Positions 1 to 7,974 of a DNA stretch of 46,730 nt are shown in pieces. The translations under genes were made by a program, and so were the position numbers. Below the pieces are notes generated by a model that had not been told where the DNA came from, searched no databases, and saw only the letters and a list, made by a program, of their open reading frames with translations. Origin of the DNA: an uncultured Gammaproteobacteria bacterium (GTDB lineage Bacteria > Pseudomonadota > Gammaproteobacteria > Chromatiales > Chromatiaceae); NCBI GenBank assembly GCA_937926265.1, contig CALAZS010000288.1, forward strand, positions 1 to 46,730, read 5' to 3'. The stretch's first letter is position 1, and each line of letters begins with the position of its first letter.

Positions 1-10
1 TCGTTAAGAT

Positions 11-28
11 ATTTTTCCAAGGAAAAAT
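11..28. repeat. Perfect inverted repeat, 8-bp arms
   Basis: The arms ATTTTTCC and GGAAAAAT are separated by two bases. It could be the remains of a terminator of a gene left of the window or a protein-binding dyad. No adjacent gene decides between these. Confidence 0.4.
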
Positions 29-366
29 CTCGTACGGAGTTTTTCAACAGAATCTACACCTTTACGTCAGTCACTACCCTGAAACCCACTCCGCTGAATG
101 ACCGCAATCTGAAAATAGAAATGCTGAGTGACCGTTAACGGGAAGCCAGCACAATACTCTGAAAATCTCGACTAACTCTTCCTTGCCGATTGGTTTTGCA
201 CCAAAATAACCAGCAGAAATGATCGTTTTATATAGAATATGTTGCGCGACCAGAACAAGTGAAGCGCGTTCAGGGAATACTTAATGAAACAGCAAAGCTG
301 TTTCTAAGTGCCTGAAGAGATTACTCGGGCTTCCTGCCCTCGCCCTCCGGGTTCGCTACGCTCATT

Positions 367-389
367 CGAAATTGCTCCAGGCAATTTCG
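367..389. repeat. Perfect inverted repeat, 9-bp arms, 5-nt loop
   Basis: CGAAATTGC and GCAATTTCG flank TCCAG. The hairpin sits inside a GC-rich block starting near 325 and lies downstream of the tRNA-Arg gene (minus strand), beyond its terminator. It has no T-run, so a rho-independent terminator is unlikely. A dispersed extragenic repeat unit is possible. Confidence 0.5.
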
Positions 390-434
390 TCGAACTCCAC
401 CGTTCTCATAATTTCCCAGGGCCAATAAACAAAA

Positions 435-458
435 AAACCTGCACAAGGCAGGTTTCTT
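435..458 (-). terminator. Rho-independent terminator of tRNA-Arg
   Basis: The arms AAACCTGC (435-442) and GCAGGTTT (448-455) enclose a 5-nt loop. On the minus strand the hairpin runs directly into a T-tract (plus-strand A-run from 431). It begins 13 bases after the tRNA 3' end, which fits termination of a single-gene tRNA transcript. Confidence 0.85.
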
Positions 459-467
459 TAGTTTATA

Positions 468-544
468 TGGCGCGCCTGAAGAGATTCGAACTCCTGACCG
501 CTCGGTTCGTAGCCGAGTACTCTATCCAGCTGAGCTACAGGCGC
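468..544 (-). tRNA. tRNA-Arg, anticodon ACG
   Basis: A complete 77-nt cloverleaf reads on the minus strand. The acceptor stem GCGCCTG pairs with CAGGCGC, followed by discriminator G and an encoded CCA. The anticodon stem CTCGG/CCGAG encloses loop CTACGAA, giving anticodon ACG (read as ICG after deamination), which decodes CGU/CGC/CGA. The T-loop TTCGAAT is canonical. The gene stands alone, with its own terminator downstream. Confidence 0.97.
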
Positions 545-690
545 AAAAATGTTGCTTTGAAAAGCGAGCGCGAATTTTGCGGATTTATTTCACTTTTGTC
601 AATGCCGCAATATACGCAAGATTAGTAAAGAAAATTAATTTCCGGCCGCTAAACAGCCCAATAATCAAAAAAATCCAAAAGAGAGGTTCT

Positions 691-1065
691 ATGGCTTCAA
701 TTCTTGCTGTCGATGATCAAAGGGTAATGCGGGACCTTGTAAGCGCTATTTTGTCTGCTGAAGGCCATGATTTAACCCTTGCTGAAGATGGTACCGTGGC
801 CCTGGAACTTGCGCGTCAGTACCAGTTTGACATGGTGCTTTCTGACATCAACATGCCGAATATGAATGGCATCAGCCTGGTCAGCAAGCTTCGCCGGCTC
901 GAGCATTTCACTGAAACTCCAATTATCATGTTGACGACTGAAAGCAGCGATTTCAAGAAAGACAAAGCCAAGAAAATGGGTGCGAACGGCTGGCTGCAAA
1001 AACCTTTCGAACCTGAGCGTTTAATCAAGGCGGTGAATGTCACCTTGAGTAAAGCCGGTAGTTAA
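691..1065 (+). CDS. CheY-like single-domain response regulator
   Basis: This 124-residue protein is a stand-alone receiver domain. Visible features are the acidic pair D8-D9, the phosphoacceptor D52 in SDINMPNMNG, T82 in the switch position and K104 in the QKPF motif. No output domain follows, so it should act by protein-protein contact like CheY, or as a phosphate relay or sink. The start at 691 is chosen because GAGAGG lies just upstream and because the receiver fold begins immediately (MASILAVDD); the frame is open further upstream to 577, but that part is not receiver sequence. It ends 12 bases before the small membrane gene that precedes the CbrA-like kinase, so all four signalling genes could be co-transcribed. 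No chemotaxis gene is visible nearby, so a motility role is not supported by context. Confidence 0.9.
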   Translation: MASILAVDDQRVMRDLVSAILSAEGHDLTLAEDGTVALELARQYQFDMVLSDINMPNMNGISLVSKLRRLEHFTETPIIMLTTESSDFKKDKAKKMGANGWLQKPFEPERLIKAVNVTLSKAGS

Positions 1066-1077
1066 TTTCTAAAATTA

Positions 1078-1287
1078 ATGTCTGACAAGCCACCTCTTAA
1101 AAAAATTGAAAAATCGCTTGGCCTGGCTTTTTTACTGCTGGTGATTTTTGCCTCGCCACTGACCCAGTGGTGGAGTAATGCCCAGCTTCCTTGGTATGTA
1201 CCTTTTATATTTTGGCTTGCGCTTATTGTTTTAACTGTCTATGTGAACCGGACATCAAGCCAAACATCAAAACAAGATGACGTATGA
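1078..1287 (+). CDS. Small two-helix membrane protein, CbrX-like position
   Basis: This 69-residue protein has two hydrophobic segments (roughly residues 15-31 and 40-56) and charged ends. I do not recognise its family by sequence. Its last 11 bases overlap the start of the downstream SSS-domain histidine kinase, and the kinase ATG lies inside its reading frame. In Pseudomonas a small membrane gene called cbrX occupies the same place before cbrA, and translational coupling has been proposed there. That role is inferred here from position and topology only. No clear Shine-Dalgarno sequence precedes its ATG. Confidence 0.7.
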   Translation: MSDKPPLKKIEKSLGLAFLLLVIFASPLTQWWSNAQLPWYVPFIFWLALIVLTVYVNRTSSQTSKQDDV

Positions 1288-4213
1288 TCTAGGTGTTCTG
1301 TTTGCTACCGGGGTTGGCTACCTGGGTATTCTGTTTCTGATAGCCTACTACTCTGACCGCAAGGTTATTCCAACCAAATGGATTGACCACCCGGTAACCT
1401 ACAGCCTTTCACTGGGGGTATATGCATCATCCTGGACCTATTACGGCAGTGTGGGCTTTGCTGAGAGCAATGGCTTTCTGTTTCTGACGATCTATCTTGG
1501 CGTGACCCTGGCCTTTATCTTAAGCCCGGTACTGCTCAAGCCTTTGTTAAGATTGACCCGGGAACATCAACTGACCTCGCTTGCTGATGTTTTCTCATTC
1601 CGTTACCGCAGTCAGCTGGCCGGTATCATGGTCACGCTTTTCATGCTGGTCGGCTCGCTACCCTATATCGCCCTGCAGATTCGGGCTGTAACCGAGTCCT
1701 TAAGCATTCTTACACAACAGGCAACGCCAGATATTCTGGCCCTGGGGTTCTGTTTAACCCTGATGCTGTTTGCCATTTTATTCGGTGCCCGCCATGCCTC
1801 GCCAAGGGAGAAACATCGTGGGCTGGTCGCCGCAGTTGCGTTTGAATCATTGATCAAGCTGATCGCCTTAATTTGTATTGGCCTGTATGCGGTCTACTTC
1901 ATTTTTGATGGTCCCGGCCATCTCAGTCAGTGGCTGGAAATCAACCCTGATGCCGTCACCGCACTATATCAGCCTGAACAACAGCAAAGCTGGCTGACGC
2001 TGATATTACTGTCTTTCAGTGCGGCGTTTCTGCTACCACGACAGTTTCACATGATTTTTACAGAAAACCTGAACGAAAAGTCCCTGGATACTGCCAGCTG
2101 GTTATTTCCCCTGTTTTTACTGGCACTGAACCTGTTTATTCCCGTTATTTTATGGGCTGGAAATTTTATTCAGTTACAAACCAACCCCGACACCTACGTT
2201 TTAGGCATCACTCTAAACAGTGATGCAAGCTGGTTACCGTTGTTGGCATTTCTGGGCGGTATTTCTGCTGCCAGCGCCATGGTAATAATCAGCAGTATCG
2301 CACTGGCCAACATGTGCCTGAATCACCTGATTTTACCGGTAGCTTTTCCCCGCTCTGACCAGGACCTGCACAGCTGGATTATCTGGGGTAAACGCATCCT
2401 GATTGCACTGGTAATCATGGCGGGTTATGCCTTTTATGCGCTACTGCAGCAGCGCCAGGGACTGGTTCAGCAGGGGCTGCTGTCGTTCGTGGCGGTTGCA
2501 CAGTTTTTGCCGGGTATCGTTGGTGTTTTGTACTGGAAGCAGGCGACACGACCGGCTTTTATTGCCGGCCTTTTTACCGGAATAACTGCATGGGTCATCA
2601 CATTACTGATTCCCCTGCTGCACAGTTCCGGGCTTATCGATACTGATTTTTCGATTGCCCAGACCATTGCCGGCAGCGGCATGGACAAATGGACATTTTC
2701 GACCCTGGTTTCACTCAGTCTAAACTTTGGAGTATTCATATTAGTAAGCATTTACTCACGTCAAACTACTGGTGAGATAGAGGCTGCACGCTCATGCTGT
2801 GCTGATAGCCTGCTACCACTCGCCGGTATCGTCAGCGCCAAGTCGGCTTTTGAGTTTGAGAACATTCTTTCCGGCATTCTGGGCGAATCATCAGCAAAAC
2901 ACGAGGTCCAGCAGGCGCTGGCGGATCTAAAAATGTCACCTTATGAAAAACATCCGACCGAACTTCGCAGGCTCAGGGAACGAATTGAAAAAAACCTGTC
3001 AGGCCTGATTGGCCCTCAACTGTCGCATGCGATTATTAACAGCCATCTGCAACTCGACCCCAATGCAAAAACCGCCCTGGCCGACTCTATCAAGTATGTG
3101 GAACAGCGCCTGGAAAATTCCCAGACCCTGCTTGACGGTTTAAGTTCTGAACTTAAAAACCTGCATCGTTATCACCGTAATATTTTGATCGATCTGCCTT
3201 TGGGTGTATGCGTCATCAGCCATAACCAGCAAATCAATATCTGGAACATGGCAATGGAAAAAATGAGTCTGGTCAAAAGCACCCATGTTGTTGGCAAACA
3301 CATTGACCAGCTACCCGATCCGTGGCGCCAGGTACTGATCATCTTTTTAAAATCGGCTGACAACCACCAGTATCACCTTGAAGTTCAGACTGCAGAAGAA
3401 TCACGCTGGTTCAACCTGCACAAGGCTTCAATTATTGAACCCAACGTACAAACCGGGCTCATTCAGGAAAACATGCCCGGTACCGTTATTTTATTTGAAG
3501 ACTTAACTGACCTTGAAAACCTGGAAAGCGAACTGGCTCACAGTGATCGTCTGGCTTCAATCGGCCGGTTGGCTGCAGGCGTCGCCCATGAAATAGGTAA
3601 CCCGATTACCGGCATTGCCTCACTGGCCCAAAACCTCGAATATGAAGAGGATCCCGAAGAAATCAGTTCAGCCGCACACAGTATTCTTGAACAAACCAGC
3701 CGGATTAACAGCATTATCCGCTCCCTGATGAACTTCAGCCGAAGCAGTGAGGATAAAAGCCTGAATGTGGAAACGCCGCTTTGCGAAATCATCGATGATG
3801 CACTTAACCTGGTACGCCTCAGCCACAAACACAAGCAAATTGAATTCGAACTTGAATGCAACAGGTCGTTTTCAATCAAGGGCGACCGGCAACGCCTTTC
3901 CCAGGTGTTTGTAAACCTGTTGACCAATGCAATTGACGCTTCCAGACAGGGTGGCAAAATCTCCATCAGTGGTCAGCAGGATGAAAAATGCATTCACATA
4001 GCCATTAGCGATCAGGGCATTGGCATACCCGATGATATAAAAGACAGCCTTTTTGAGCCATTTGTGACGTCCAAGCCTACCGGCCAGGGAACAGGATTAG
4101 GATTAGCACTGGCATACAAAACCGTGCGGGATCATAATGGTGATATAGAAATAGAATCAAAAAAAGAAAGCGGCACCCGCGTAATAGTTAAACTACCGAG
4201 TATTAATCAATAA
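1277..4213 (+). CDS. CbrA-like sensor kinase with sodium/solute symporter domain
   Basis: The protein is 978 residues, close to CbrA of pseudomonads. The N-terminal ~500 residues are a multi-helix SSS (PutP-type) transporter domain. A soluble linker of STAC type follows (about 510-610), then a PAS-like segment (about 635-735), a dimerisation/phosphoacceptor domain with H771 in AHEIGNP, and a HATPase domain with N, G1 (DQGIGIP) and G2 (GTGLGLA) boxes. In this family the transporter domain senses or transports a metabolite and the kinase phosphorylates an NtrC-type partner, here encoded 11 bases downstream. It overlaps the preceding small membrane gene by 11 bases, suggesting coupled translation. 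CbrA controls carbon/nitrogen use in Pseudomonas. CrbS, which controls acs, has a similar front end, but its partner is a LuxR-type regulator, so CbrA is the better analogue. The ligand is unknown. Confidence 0.9.
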   Translation: MTYDLGVLFATGVGYLGILFLIAYYSDRKVIPTKWIDHPVTYSLSLGVYASSWTYYGSVGFAESNGFLFLTIYLGVTLAFILSPVLLKPLLRLTREHQLTSLADVFSFRYRSQLAGIMVTLFMLVGSLPYIALQIRAVTESLSILTQQATPDILALGFCLTLMLFAILFGARHASPREKHRGLVAAVAFESLIKLIALICIGLYAVYFIFDGPGHLSQWLEINPDAVTALYQPEQQQSWLTLILLSFSAAFLLPRQFHMIFTENLNEKSLDTASWLFPLFLLALNLFIPVILWAGNFIQLQTNPDTYVLGITLNSDASWLPLLAFLGGISAASAMVIISSIALANMCLNHLILPVAFPRSDQDLHSWIIWGKRILIALVIMAGYAFYALLQQRQGLVQQGLLSFVAVAQFLPGIVGVLYWKQATRPAFIAGLFTGITAWVITLLIPLLHSSGLIDTDFSIAQTIAGSGMDKWTFSTLVSLSLNFGVFILVSIYSRQTTGEIEAARSCCADSLLPLAGIVSAKSAFEFENILSGILGESSAKHEVQQALADLKMSPYEKHPTELRRLRERIEKNLSGLIGPQLSHAIINSHLQLDPNAKTALADSIKYVEQRLENSQTLLDGLSSELKNLHRYHRNILIDLPLGVCVISHNQQINIWNMAMEKMSLVKSTHVVGKHIDQLPDPWRQVLIIFLKSADNHQYHLEVQTAEESRWFNLHKASIIEPNVQTGLIQENMPGTVILFEDLTDLENLESELAHSDRLASIGRLAAGVAHEIGNPITGIASLAQNLEYEEDPEEISSAAHSILEQTSRINSIIRSLMNFSRSSEDKSLNVETPLCEIIDDALNLVRLSHKHKQIEFELECNRSFSIKGDRQRLSQVFVNLLTNAIDASRQGGKISISGQQDEKCIHIAISDQGIGIPDDIKDSLFEPFVTSKPTGQGTGLGLALAYKTVRDHNGDIEIESKKESGTRVIVKLPSINQ

Positions 4214-4224
4214 AAATAAAGACA

Positions 4225-5526
4225 ATGAAAGCCATATTGATTATTGAAGATGAAGCTGTCATTCGATCAGCATTAAGCAAATTTTTAAAACGTAAGGACT
4301 TTACTGTCAGTGAGGCGGAGTCCCTTGAAGAGGCGCTTGAAAAATATAACTTAACCCAGTTTAACCTGATTCTCACCGATATTCGCTTACCCGGCAAAAG
4401 CGGAACCGAACTGTTAAATTACAGTGAAGAGGTTCCTGTCATCATCATGACTGCATACTCCAGCGTTCAGTCAGCCGTCAAAGCCATGCAAATGGGGGCC
4501 CGCGACTATATCGAAAAACCCTTTGACCATAGTGAGCTGTTAAAACTGATCAACAAGCACATGCTTTCTGAATCTGCTGCTACTTCAACTGAGCCAAATA
4601 CTTCTGCCCAGCCCCCTGACCTCCCCCCCACCCATCCTATGATAGGCAGCTGTCAGCGTATGCAGGAAATTCAACAGCAGGTTTCCAAAATTGCACCAAC
4701 AGAAGCCACCGTATTAATCCTGGGTGAATCCGGCACCGGCAAGGAATTGCTGGCCAGGCATATTCATTTACAAAGCAAACGAAAAGATCATCCATTCATT
4801 ATTTTTAACTGTGCCGCCATTCCTCAAAATGCCATTGAAAATGAACTGTTTGGTTCAAACAGCCAGAATAACAGTGGATTAATTGCCCAGGCCAACAAAG
4901 GCACGTTGTTTTTGGATGAAGTGGGTGAATTGCCTTTGGAAGCCCAGGCACGACTTTTACACCTGTTGCAAAGTGACAGCCATAACAAGCCATATGACGT
5001 CCGCATACTGGCAGCCACCCATCGCAATATTCGTAAACTGGTGGATGAAGGCACATTCAGAAATGATCTTTACTTCAGAATTCGCGTTATGGAAATTGCC
5101 TTGCCACCTTTAAAAGAACGTGAAGATGACATCATTGAATTATCCGTTTACTGGCTGAACCGCTTTAAGGAAGAGATTGATAAACCTGATTTACAGTTAG
5201 CCCGCAGTGCTCTGGAAGCCATCAGACGCTATAACTGGCCCGGCAATGTGCGTGAACTGGGTAATGCAATTGAGCGTGCTGCAATACTGGCAGAAAGCAA
5301 TGACATTACACCGGAGCTGCTTTCGATTGACCGCCCTATGACCAATACCCTGAGCAAAGAAGCAATGAATGACAACCTTTCGCTTGAAGAGTATTTCCGT
5401 TGTTTTGTGCTGGAACATCAGAACAACATGACAGAAACTGACCTGGCTAAAAACCTGGGCATTAGTCGCAAGGCACTATGGGAAAGGCGCCAGCGCTTTG
5501 GTTTACCCCGCCCTAAAAAATCCTGA
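4225..5526 (+). CDS. NtrC-family response regulator lacking the GAFTGA loop
   Basis: The 433-residue protein has a receiver (D9, D52, K104 region), an AAA+ domain and a Fis-type helix-turn-helix at the C-terminus (TETDLAKNLGISRKALWERR). Walker A is GESGTGKE (167-174), Walker B is GTLFLDEV (226-233), and the arginine-finger region is FRNDLYFR (278-285). After ELFG (207-210) the sequence goes SNSQNNSGLIAQANK and then straight into Walker B. The usual HEKGAFTGA segment is absent and the interval is about seven residues shorter than in NtrC. GAFTGA is the loop that contacts sigma-54, so this protein may not be a sigma-54 activator; Rhodobacter capsulatus NtrC is a known precedent with sigma-70. 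It is probably the cognate partner of the upstream kinase, by position like CbrB, but it is shorter and differs at this essential loop. Confidence 0.92.
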   Translation: MKAILIIEDEAVIRSALSKFLKRKDFTVSEAESLEEALEKYNLTQFNLILTDIRLPGKSGTELLNYSEEVPVIIMTAYSSVQSAVKAMQMGARDYIEKPFDHSELLKLINKHMLSESAATSTEPNTSAQPPDLPPTHPMIGSCQRMQEIQQQVSKIAPTEATVLILGESGTGKELLARHIHLQSKRKDHPFIIFNCAAIPQNAIENELFGSNSQNNSGLIAQANKGTLFLDEVGELPLEAQARLLHLLQSDSHNKPYDVRILAATHRNIRKLVDEGTFRNDLYFRIRVMEIALPPLKEREDDIIELSVYWLNRFKEEIDKPDLQLARSALEAIRRYNWPGNVRELGNAIERAAILAESNDITPELLSIDRPMTNTLSKEAMNDNLSLEEYFRCFVLEHQNNMTETDLAKNLGISRKALWERRQRFGLPRPKKS

Positions 5527-5553
5527 TCGAATTCACTTTTCTTAGGCCTGATC

Positions 5554-5559
5554 TATACT
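5554..5559 (+). promoter_or_regulatory. Possible -10 element (TATACT) of the HhH protein gene
   Basis: TATACT lies 36 bases upstream of the ATG at 5596, with GGAG at 5583-5586 as ribosome-binding site. I see no good -35 at 16-18 bp, so the promoter call is weak. Confidence 0.3.
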
Positions 5560-5595
5560 TTAACCGTTAAGCCTTAAATTTATGGAGTTATTTTC

Positions 5596-5976
5596 ATGCC
5601 AACACCTGTTACTGCGATATCCGGTATCGGCCCTGCCACAGCTGAACTGCTTGCAAACCATGGCTTTAAAACTGCTGAAAGCATAGCCAACACCACAACT
5701 GAAAAACTATCCCTGGTTCCCGGATTTGGCGAGATAAGGTCTGCCAATACGATAAAAGCTGCAATAGAAGCTGTCGGCGCAGAGCCAGCTGCTGAAAAAC
5801 CTAAAACCACAAAGAAAAAACCGGAAGCAAAAGCCAAGAAAGAAAAGCCCGAAAAAAACAAGAAAAAAGATAAGAAAAAGAAAGACAAAACAAAAGACAA
5901 GAAGAAAGATAAAAAGAAAAAAGATAAAACAAAGGACAGCAAAAAAGGTAAAAAGAAAGGTAAAAAGAAAAAGTAG
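5596..5976 (+). CDS. Helix-hairpin-helix protein with lysine-rich tail
   Basis: The 126-residue protein has two parts. Residues 5-60 form a pair of helix-hairpin-helix-like motifs (ISGIGPATAELLANHGF and LVPGFGEIRSANTI), as in DUF4332/RuvA-type DNA-binding folds. Residues 68-126 are almost only Lys with Asp, Glu, Thr, Ser, Gly and Pro. Inside the tail an 11-residue unit KDKKKKDKTKD occurs twice (91-101 and 104-114), 13 residues apart, showing internal duplication. The tail resembles bacterial histone-H1-like tails, so non-specific DNA or RNA binding is plausible but inferred. GGAG nine bases before the ATG sets the start. The gene stands alone between the response regulator and the convergent lipid operon. 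Confidence 0.8.
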   Translation: MPTPVTAISGIGPATAELLANHGFKTAESIANTTTEKLSLVPGFGEIRSANTIKAAIEAVGAEPAAEKPKTTKKKPEAKAKKEKPEKNKKKDKKKKDKTKDKKKDKKKKDKTKDSKKGKKKGKKKK

Positions 5977-5977
5977 C

Positions 5978-6032
5978 CTGAGCTGAACTGAGCTGAGTTG
6001 GGCTGAGTTGGGCAGGTTAAATTTAACCTGCC
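5978..6032. repeat. 10-bp tandem repeats followed by a 22-bp palindrome
   Basis: Directly after the stop of the lysine-rich gene come four 10-bp units (CTGAGCTGAA, CTGAGCTGAG, TTGGGCTGAG, TTGGGCAGGT). The last merges into a perfect palindrome with arms GGCAGGTTAAA (6011-6021) and TTTAACCTGCC (6022-6032). The palindrome covers the stop codon of the convergent glycosyltransferase gene. There is no T-run on either side, so it may be a factor-dependent or weak bidirectional terminator. Confidence 0.6.
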
Positions 6033-7057
6033 TGGGCAGCGCTCATTTCATCCTGTTTATCGCTGTTCAAAGGCATCAATGCCCTTAAAAACTGCTGTAC
6101 GATAACCGACCAGGACCGCATTAATGCTTTTTCTCGACAAACCTGCCTGTCCAGCTTAAGCGCCTGTTCAATAGCTTCACCGAGGTTTTCATGCATCACA
6201 CCTGTCACGCCCTGTTCTATGACATCGACCGGACCGGTCACCGGAAAAGCGGCTACAGGTGTACCACTTGAATTTGCTTCAAGCATTACCAGGCCAAATG
6301 TATCGGTGAGTGAAGGAAATACAAACACATCTGCTGAAGCGAAATATTTCGCCAGCTCCTCTCCGCGCTTAACCCCGGGAAAGTGCACATCAGGATATTG
6401 TTCCTGAAGTTCTTTCATTGCCGGCCCGTCTCCAACTATTACCTTGCTACCCTCAATCTTCAGATCCAGGAAAGCCTGCAGATTTTTTTCCGGTGCGACA
6501 CGTCCCACATTGAGCATTACCGGCCCGGGAAGCCCAAGGTCAGCTTTTTTCCCGGGTGCAAATAATTCAGTATCAACCCCACGCCCCCACACCTGCAGGT
6601 GATTAAAGCCATGTCCTTTGAGCTCATTAACCAGTGTTTTGGTTGGAGCCAATGTTCTAAAAGCCGGGCGATGAAATTTTCTTACAAATGGATAAGTCCA
6701 TTCCAACGGGATAGGAAATCGCTCACGGATATATTCAGGGAAACGCGTGTGAAAAGAGGTGGTAAAAACATAGCCCTGTGAAAGACAGTGTTTGCGTACA
6801 AACTGACCGATAGGCCCTTCCGTGGCAATATGGATGGCATCAGGCCTGAAATCTTCAATACGTTTTTTAAGTCCTTTCATCCAGATTGATATTTTTATTT
6901 CCGGATAGGTTGGCAACGGTATCGTCGGATAGTCAGCTGGTGCTATTACCTCAACTTCATGGCCAAGTTTTCGCAAACCATTTACCATCTGGTTAAGCGT
7001 TGTAACAACACCATTGACCTGGGGATCCCAGGCATCAGTCGCAAGTATCAGTCTCAT
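6023..7057 (-). CDS. GT4-family glycosyltransferase (probable glycolipid synthase)
   Basis: The 344-residue GT-B enzyme starts with the N-terminal Rossmann signature of GT4 (ATDAWDPQVNGVVTTL) and has the C-terminal donor site region FVFPSLTDTFGLVMLEANSSG, where the first acidic residue of the usual E-x7-E is Asp. In GT4 proteins of this subgroup the acceptor is often a lipid (diacylglycerol or a phosphatidyl sugar). It is last in a four-gene operon and its ATG overlaps the TGA of the PlcP-like gene by four bases. Beside a PlcP it is the best position-based candidate for an Agt-type enzyme that glycosylates the diacylglycerol released by PlcP. The sugar donor cannot be read from the sequence. 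It is shorter than the other GT4 of the operon and has a low-similarity C-terminal tail. Confidence 0.85.
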   Translation of the reverse strand: MRLILATDAWDPQVNGVVTTLNQMVNGLRKLGHEVEVIAPADYPTIPLPTYPEIKISIWMKGLKKRIEDFRPDAIHIATEGPIGQFVRKHCLSQGYVFTTSFHTRFPEYIRERFPIPLEWTYPFVRKFHRPAFRTLAPTKTLVNELKGHGFNHLQVWGRGVDTELFAPGKKADLGLPGPVMLNVGRVAPEKNLQAFLDLKIEGSKVIVGDGPAMKELQEQYPDVHFPGVKRGEELAKYFASADVFVFPSLTDTFGLVMLEANSSGTPVAAFPVTGPVDVIEQGVTGVMHENLGEAIEQALKLDRQVCREKALMRSWSVIVQQFLRALMPLNSDKQDEMSAAQAG

Positions 7058-7974
7058 GCTGTCGCTTCCTTAGCAACAACCTTGTTTTTACCGGCATTCG
7101 CCTGCGGAGCAGCTTCAGTCCAGCGAATGATACTAAGCTCGCCGTTGAATTCTTCAACAAGCGCACTACAGGATTCAACCCAGTCACCACTGTTACCGTA
7201 CTGGATATCATCAATCATACTGACTTCAGGATGATGAATATGACCACAAACCACACCGTCCAGTTTTCTTTTCTTACATTCTGCGGCCAGGGTTTCTTCA
7301 AAACTGTTAATAAAGTTTACTGCCTTTTTTACCTTGTATTTGAGATAGGCTGACAACGACCAGTAATCCATACCCATCGCGGAACGAAAGCGATTAAACA
7401 ATATGTTAAATTTCAACAGGGTTTCATAAGCCCAGTCACCCAGCAACGCCAACCACTTCTGGTTACAGACGACACTGTCAAATGCATCGCCATGTACAAC
7501 CCAGTATTTTTTTCCATTGGGTGCGGTATGCACATATTCATCAACCAGGTGAATATTACCGAATGACATGCCTGAATAACGGCGCAGAAAATCATCATGG
7601 TTTCCTGTTACATAGACCACATTGGTGCCACGTTTTGCACGTGTAAGGATACGGCGTATGACATTAATATGTGCCTGTGGCCAATAGGCTTTATTTTTCA
7701 TTCTCCAGCCATCGATGATATCCCCGACCAGGTAAAGCGTTTCACAGTCGTTGTGTTTCAGAAAATCCGCCAGGTACTCAGCCTTGGAGCCTTTGGTCCC
7801 GAGGTGCACATCGGAAACCCAGATACTTCGAAACTTGCGGCTTTTTTCACAATCAGGTTTTGGCGCATCCTTGAGGGTTTCAGCCATCCACTCAGGTGCT
7901 TTTTGGACATGATCTTCCTGATCAAAATCATCAGGTGCATTTAATGACTCAATAATTGTTGATTCAATACTCAT
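7054..7974 (-). CDS. plcP: PlcP-like metallophosphoesterase (phospholipid-degrading phospholipase C type)
   Basis: The 306-residue protein has all metallophosphoesterase motifs: D55 and H57 in SDVHLG, D85 in GDIIDGW, N125-H126-D127 in GNHDD, H161-D163 in HGD, and H245/H247 in GHIHH. Annotation pipelines usually call this family a UDP-2,3-diacylglucosamine diphosphatase, but the extended motifs (LVGDIIDGW, WPQAHINVIRRIL, the SFEETLA region, CGHIHHPE, NSGDWVESC) match the PlcP group. PlcP cleaves phosphatidyl headgroups to diacylglycerol during phosphorus limitation in Sinorhizobium and marine bacteria. About 45 residues precede the catalytic domain. It overlaps both flanking glycosyltransferase genes by four bases, so the three are translationally coupled. 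The PlcP assignment is family pattern recognition plus context; LpxH-type activity is the alternative. Confidence 0.8.
   Translation of the reverse strand: MSIESTIIESLNAPDDFDQEDHVQKAPEWMAETLKDAPKPDCEKSRKFRSIWVSDVHLGTKGSKAEYLADFLKHNDCETLYLVGDIIDGWRMKNKAYWPQAHINVIRRILTRAKRGTNVVYVTGNHDDFLRRYSGMSFGNIHLVDEYVHTAPNGKKYWVVHGDAFDSVVCNQKWLALLGDWAYETLLKFNILFNRFRSAMGMDYWSLSAYLKYKVKKAVNFINSFEETLAAECKKRKLDGVVCGHIHHPEVSMIDDIQYGNSGDWVESCSALVEEFNGELSIIRWTEAAPQANAGKNKVVAKEATA

Larger units (their letters stand above)
1..467. other. Gene-poor leading stretch
   Basis: I see no convincing protein gene here. The stretch holds two inverted repeats and the terminator of the minus-strand tRNA, each listed separately. 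A minus-strand frame is open from about 284 down to a stop at 74, but it has no ATG start. Part of it reads like the end of a receiver domain (GAKPIGKEELVEIF), which could be a decayed fragment or chance. Low-GC and higher-GC blocks alternate; the block at about 325-390 is clearly more GC-rich than its flanks. Confidence 0.5.

Noticed and set aside
74..284. Minus-strand frame with a receiver-end-like stretch (GAKPIGKEELVEIF)
   Set aside because: No ATG start and only one short suggestive motif; could be a decayed fragment but not supportable as a gene.
308..625. Open frame of 105 codons on the plus strand
   Set aside because: It runs across the tRNA-Arg gene and its terminator on the opposite strand, and its composition is not protein-like.
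1277..4213. CrbS, the acs-controlling SSS-domain kinase
   Set aside because: The partner here is NtrC-type, not a LuxR-type CrbR, so a CbrA-like assignment fits better even though acs is in the window.
4225..5526. Sigma-54-dependent activator by default annotation
   Set aside because: The GAFTGA loop is absent, so sigma-54 dependence should not be assumed from the family name.
5580..5942. Minus-strand frame rich in Leu, Phe and Ser that looks like a membrane protein
   Set aside because: It is the antisense reading of the lysine-rich tail (AAA/AAG read as TTT/CTT) and has no ribosome site.
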